From contig CAMYWS010000046.1 in NCBI GenBank assembly GCA_947302865.1, positions 1 through 7,658 of the forward strand: a stretch of 7,658 nucleotides of DNA, given 5' to 3'. Positions 5,864-7,658 of the stretch are shown here, in pieces (positions within the stretch are counted from its first letter, which is position 1; the number at the start of each line of letters is the position of its first letter). The translations under genes and the position numbers were made by a program. The notes under the pieces are model-generated. The model was not told where the DNA came from. It saw nothing but the letters and a program-made list of their open reading frames with translations, and did not search any database. This DNA comes from an uncultured Clostridia bacterium (GTDB lineage Bacteria; Bacillota_A; Clostridia; Christensenellales; CAG-138).

Positions 5864-7618
5864 GTGGCGAAAGTAGCAAACATTCATTTCGCGGTCGATC
5901 CGTGGAAAATCATCGAAAACGAGTTTGACCCGTCCCGTTCCCGCGTCAGCGAATCGGTCTTTTCGCTCGGCAACGAAAGCATCGGCGTGCGAGGCTGTTT
6001 TGAGGAGGGAGGCAGCGTTGACAGCCTGCGCGGCGCATATGTCAACGGCGTCTACGACATTACGGATATCGACCGCTCGTATCGCGGCATCGTCGAAAAG
6101 GTACATTTCATGATCCCGGCCGCGGATTGGCTCAATACGGCGATCGCTCTCGACGGGGAAGCGCTCGATCTCGGGAAGGTCCGATATCGGGATTTTGTAC
6201 GGACGCTTGATCTTCGCGCCGGAACGCTGACAAGAAGCTTCATCTGGGAAACGGCAACCGGCAAGGAGCTGAAGCTGACGTTCGTGCGGTTTTTGGACAT
6301 GGTGTACCGGGAACGCGCGTATATACGGGTCATTCTCGAAGCACTGAATTTCTCGGGGTCGGTCGAATTCCAAAGCGGTCTTTCCTTCCAGACCGTCCAC
6401 GAGGGGCGAAAGACCTGTTTCTGGAACGAGCCGAAGCGCTTTGCAGACGGGAACCGTCTGATGCTTCAGGCACAGACGATCCGTTCGGAACAGTCGGTTT
6501 TTGTCGGCGCAACGATCGATCTTCCGCAGGATGCAAAGGTTTTGACCGAAGAAAAATCGATCCGGTTTTCGGCGTCCGTTCCGCTTAAAAAAGGCGAGCC
6601 GCACATCATTGACAAGCATGTCGTCGTTCTGTTTGACGGCAGCAAAGACGGCGAACTCTGGGAACACGGCGAAACCGCGCTGAAAGAATGCGGGCTCGTT
6701 TCGTTGGAGAAAGCGGCTGATACGCAGCTTGCCTATTGGGATGCGTATTGGGCGGTGTCGGATATTGTGATCGAACCTGCGTCCGGGAATGAAAAAACCG
6801 TCGCGTTGGAACAGCAGGGTATTCGTTACTGCAGCTTTCAGCTTGCGCAGACGTACAACGGCGGAAGCATGCGGCATAACATCGGGGCAAAGGGACTGAC
6901 CGGCGAAGCATACAACGGGCACGCGTTCTGGGACACCGAATCGTGCTGCCTGCCGTTCTATCTGTTTACGAACCCGGACGCGGCAAAGGATCTGCTGCTG
7001 TTTCGCTATAATACGCTGCCGATGGCGAAGGAGCGCGCAAAGATGCTCGACTGCCGCGGCGCGTGCTATCCGATCGCAACGCTGAACGGCGACGAAGCGT
7101 GCCCGCTCTGGCAGCACGCAAGCCTTCAGCTGCAGCCGAGCACCGCCGTTGCCTACGGGATCTGGCATTATGTGAAGATCACCCGGGATTTTGATTTTCT
7201 CTGCCGCTACGGTGCGGAAATGCTGGTCGAGATCGCGCGGTTTCTGGAAAGCCGCGTTGCGTTCGGCAGCCGGACAAAGCAATACGGTTTCTACGGCGTC
7301 ATGGGGCCGGACGAGTTTCACCTGATGGTCAACAACAACGCCTATACGAACTATATGGGCATGCGCACGTTTCGCTATGCCGCAGAGGTGTTGGAGACGC
7401 TGAAACGGCAAGCCCCCGAACGATACCTGACGCTCTGTGAAAAGACAGGCGTGACCGATGCGGAAGCGGAACGATGGAACGAAATCGCGGACCGTATGTA
7501 TCTGCCGATCGGCGAAGACGGTCTGATCGAACAGCATGACGGATTTTTCGATCTGCCGCACACGGACATCGACGCGATCCCGGTCACAGACTTTCCGCTG
7601 TATGAGCACTGGTCGTAG
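5864..7618 (+). CDS. Glycoside hydrolase family 65 disaccharide phosphorylase, interrupted by in-frame TAG
   Basis: Family GH65 phosphorylases cleave alpha-glucosides (maltose, kojibiose, nigerose, trehalose, glucosylglycerol) with phosphate, giving beta-glucose 1-phosphate in the cytoplasm. The N-terminal signature around Glu-Ser-Val-Phe-Ser-Leu-Gly-Asn (30-37) to Gly-Val-Arg-Gly (41-44) opens the beta-sandwich domain. The helical barrel contains Phe-Trp356-Asp-Thr-Glu and Met-Gly-Pro-Asp-Glu484-Phe-His, Glu484 being the expected general acid, followed by Asn-Asn-Ala-Tyr-Thr-Asn. The loop Leu-Trp416-Gln-His-Ala-Ser-Leu-Gln is unlike the maltose-phosphorylase loop as I recall it, and suggests a kojibiose- or glucosylglycerol-type enzyme (weak). 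Start GTG 5864, with GAGG at 5854-5857. The TAG comes at codon 585, whereas the family has 750-800 residues, and homology continues after it. A product ending there would lack the Lys-Gln motif and the rest of the barrel, so it should be inactive. Confidence 0.9.
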   Translation: MAKVANIHFAVDPWKIIENEFDPSRSRVSESVFSLGNESIGVRGCFEEGGSVDSLRGAYVNGVYDITDIDRSYRGIVEKVHFMIPAADWLNTAIALDGEALDLGKVRYRDFVRTLDLRAGTLTRSFIWETATGKELKLTFVRFLDMVYRERAYIRVILEALNFSGSVEFQSGLSFQTVHEGRKTCFWNEPKRFADGNRLMLQAQTIRSEQSVFVGATIDLPQDAKVLTEEKSIRFSASVPLKKGEPHIIDKHVVVLFDGSKDGELWEHGETALKECGLVSLEKAADTQLAYWDAYWAVSDIVIEPASGNEKTVALEQQGIRYCSFQLAQTYNGGSMRHNIGAKGLTGEAYNGHAFWDTESCCLPFYLFTNPDAAKDLLLFRYNTLPMAKERAKMLDCRGACYPIATLNGDEACPLWQHASLQLQPSTAVAYGIWHYVKITRDFDFLCRYGAEMLVEIARFLESRVAFGSRTKQYGFYGVMGPDEFHLMVNNNAYTNYMGMRTFRYAAEVLETLKRQAPERYLTLCEKTGVTDAEAERWNEIADRMYLPIGEDGLIEQHDGFFDLPHTDIDAIPVTDFPLYEHWS

Positions 7619-7658
7619 GATCGCATCTATCGCACCGACATGATCAAGCAGCCGGACG
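7619..7658 (+). pseudogene. Continuation of the GH65 reading frame after the TAG (runs off the window)
   Basis: The same frame continues DRIYRTDMIKQPD to the right edge without another stop. This matches the conserved GH65 segment in which a Pro-Leu-Tyr-x-x-Trp block is followed by an aromatic residue, Arg/Lys-Ile-Tyr/Phe-Arg, then Met-Ile-Lys-Gln-Ala/Pro-Asp-Val. The Lys-Gln pair belongs to the sugar-binding pocket (family knowledge, from memory). The TAG replaces what is usually an aromatic residue, so one base change from a Tyr codon (TAC/TAT) explains it. Confidence 0.85.

Noticed and set aside
5828..7609. 593-codon open frame on the - strand opposite the GH65 gene
   Set aside because: It mirrors the GH65 coding frame and arises from strong codon bias with few stop-complement codons. 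The + strand protein has clear family motifs, while the - strand product is Arg/Phe-rich and unrecognisable.
1..7658. CRISPR array, tRNA, rRNA, insertion sequence or attachment-site repeats
   Set aside because: No regularly spaced repeats, no cloverleaf-like segments, no transposase motifs and no paired terminal repeats were seen; nearly all of the window is accounted for by coding sequence.

Overview
The window looks like a stretch of chromosome from a moderately GC-rich, Gram-positive anaerobe, probably a gut or rumen clostridial (Firmicutes) lineage. The reasons are: strong purine-rich ribosome binding sites, a lipoprotein sugar-binding protein, a textbook TTGACA/TATAAT promoter, frequent GTG starts, and gene families (TetR regulator, GyrI-like protein, GH65 phosphorylase operon without its own ATPase) typical of Clostridia. 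This assignment is inference; no rRNA or marker gene is present. All supportable genes lie on the + strand.

Left part (1-2364): a TetR-family regulator, cut by the left edge, is followed with a 2-base gap by a nucleotidyltransferase-fold protein. About 175 bases with no convincing gene come next, then a stand-alone GyrI-like effector-binding protein and a chloramphenicol-phosphotransferase-like P-loop kinase. The kinase is broken: its reading frame is lost just after the Arg-Glu of the family's C-terminal region. Homology appears to continue in another frame, which stops inside the next promoter. This half resembles a small accessory cluster of drug-modification-type and drug-binding folds.

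Right part (2361-7658): a sugar operon. A near-consensus sigma-A promoter (2361-2390) is followed immediately by a perfect 14-bp palindrome with a central CG (2400-2413), of the LacI-family operator type. The genes are a solute-binding lipoprotein, a strong hairpin plus T-run in the first intergenic gap (likely partial terminator), two MalF/MalG-type permeases and a GH65 disaccharide phosphorylase. The binding protein would capture an oligosaccharide or glucoside and the permeases would import it, powered by an ATPase not encoded here (often a shared MsmK/UgpC-type subunit in Firmicutes). The phosphorylase would then split it with phosphate to beta-glucose 1-phosphate and an acceptor. The exact sugar cannot be read from the sequence; kojibiose- or glucosylglycerol-type substrates are possible.

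The GH65 frame meets a TAG at 7616-7618, after which family-typical sequence continues in the same frame to the window edge. It is therefore a nonsense mutation, a sequencing error or, less likely, a readthrough codon. I see no clearly new system; the two gene lesions, the promoter-operator and the fusion of kinase remnant to operon promoter are the points most worth checking.
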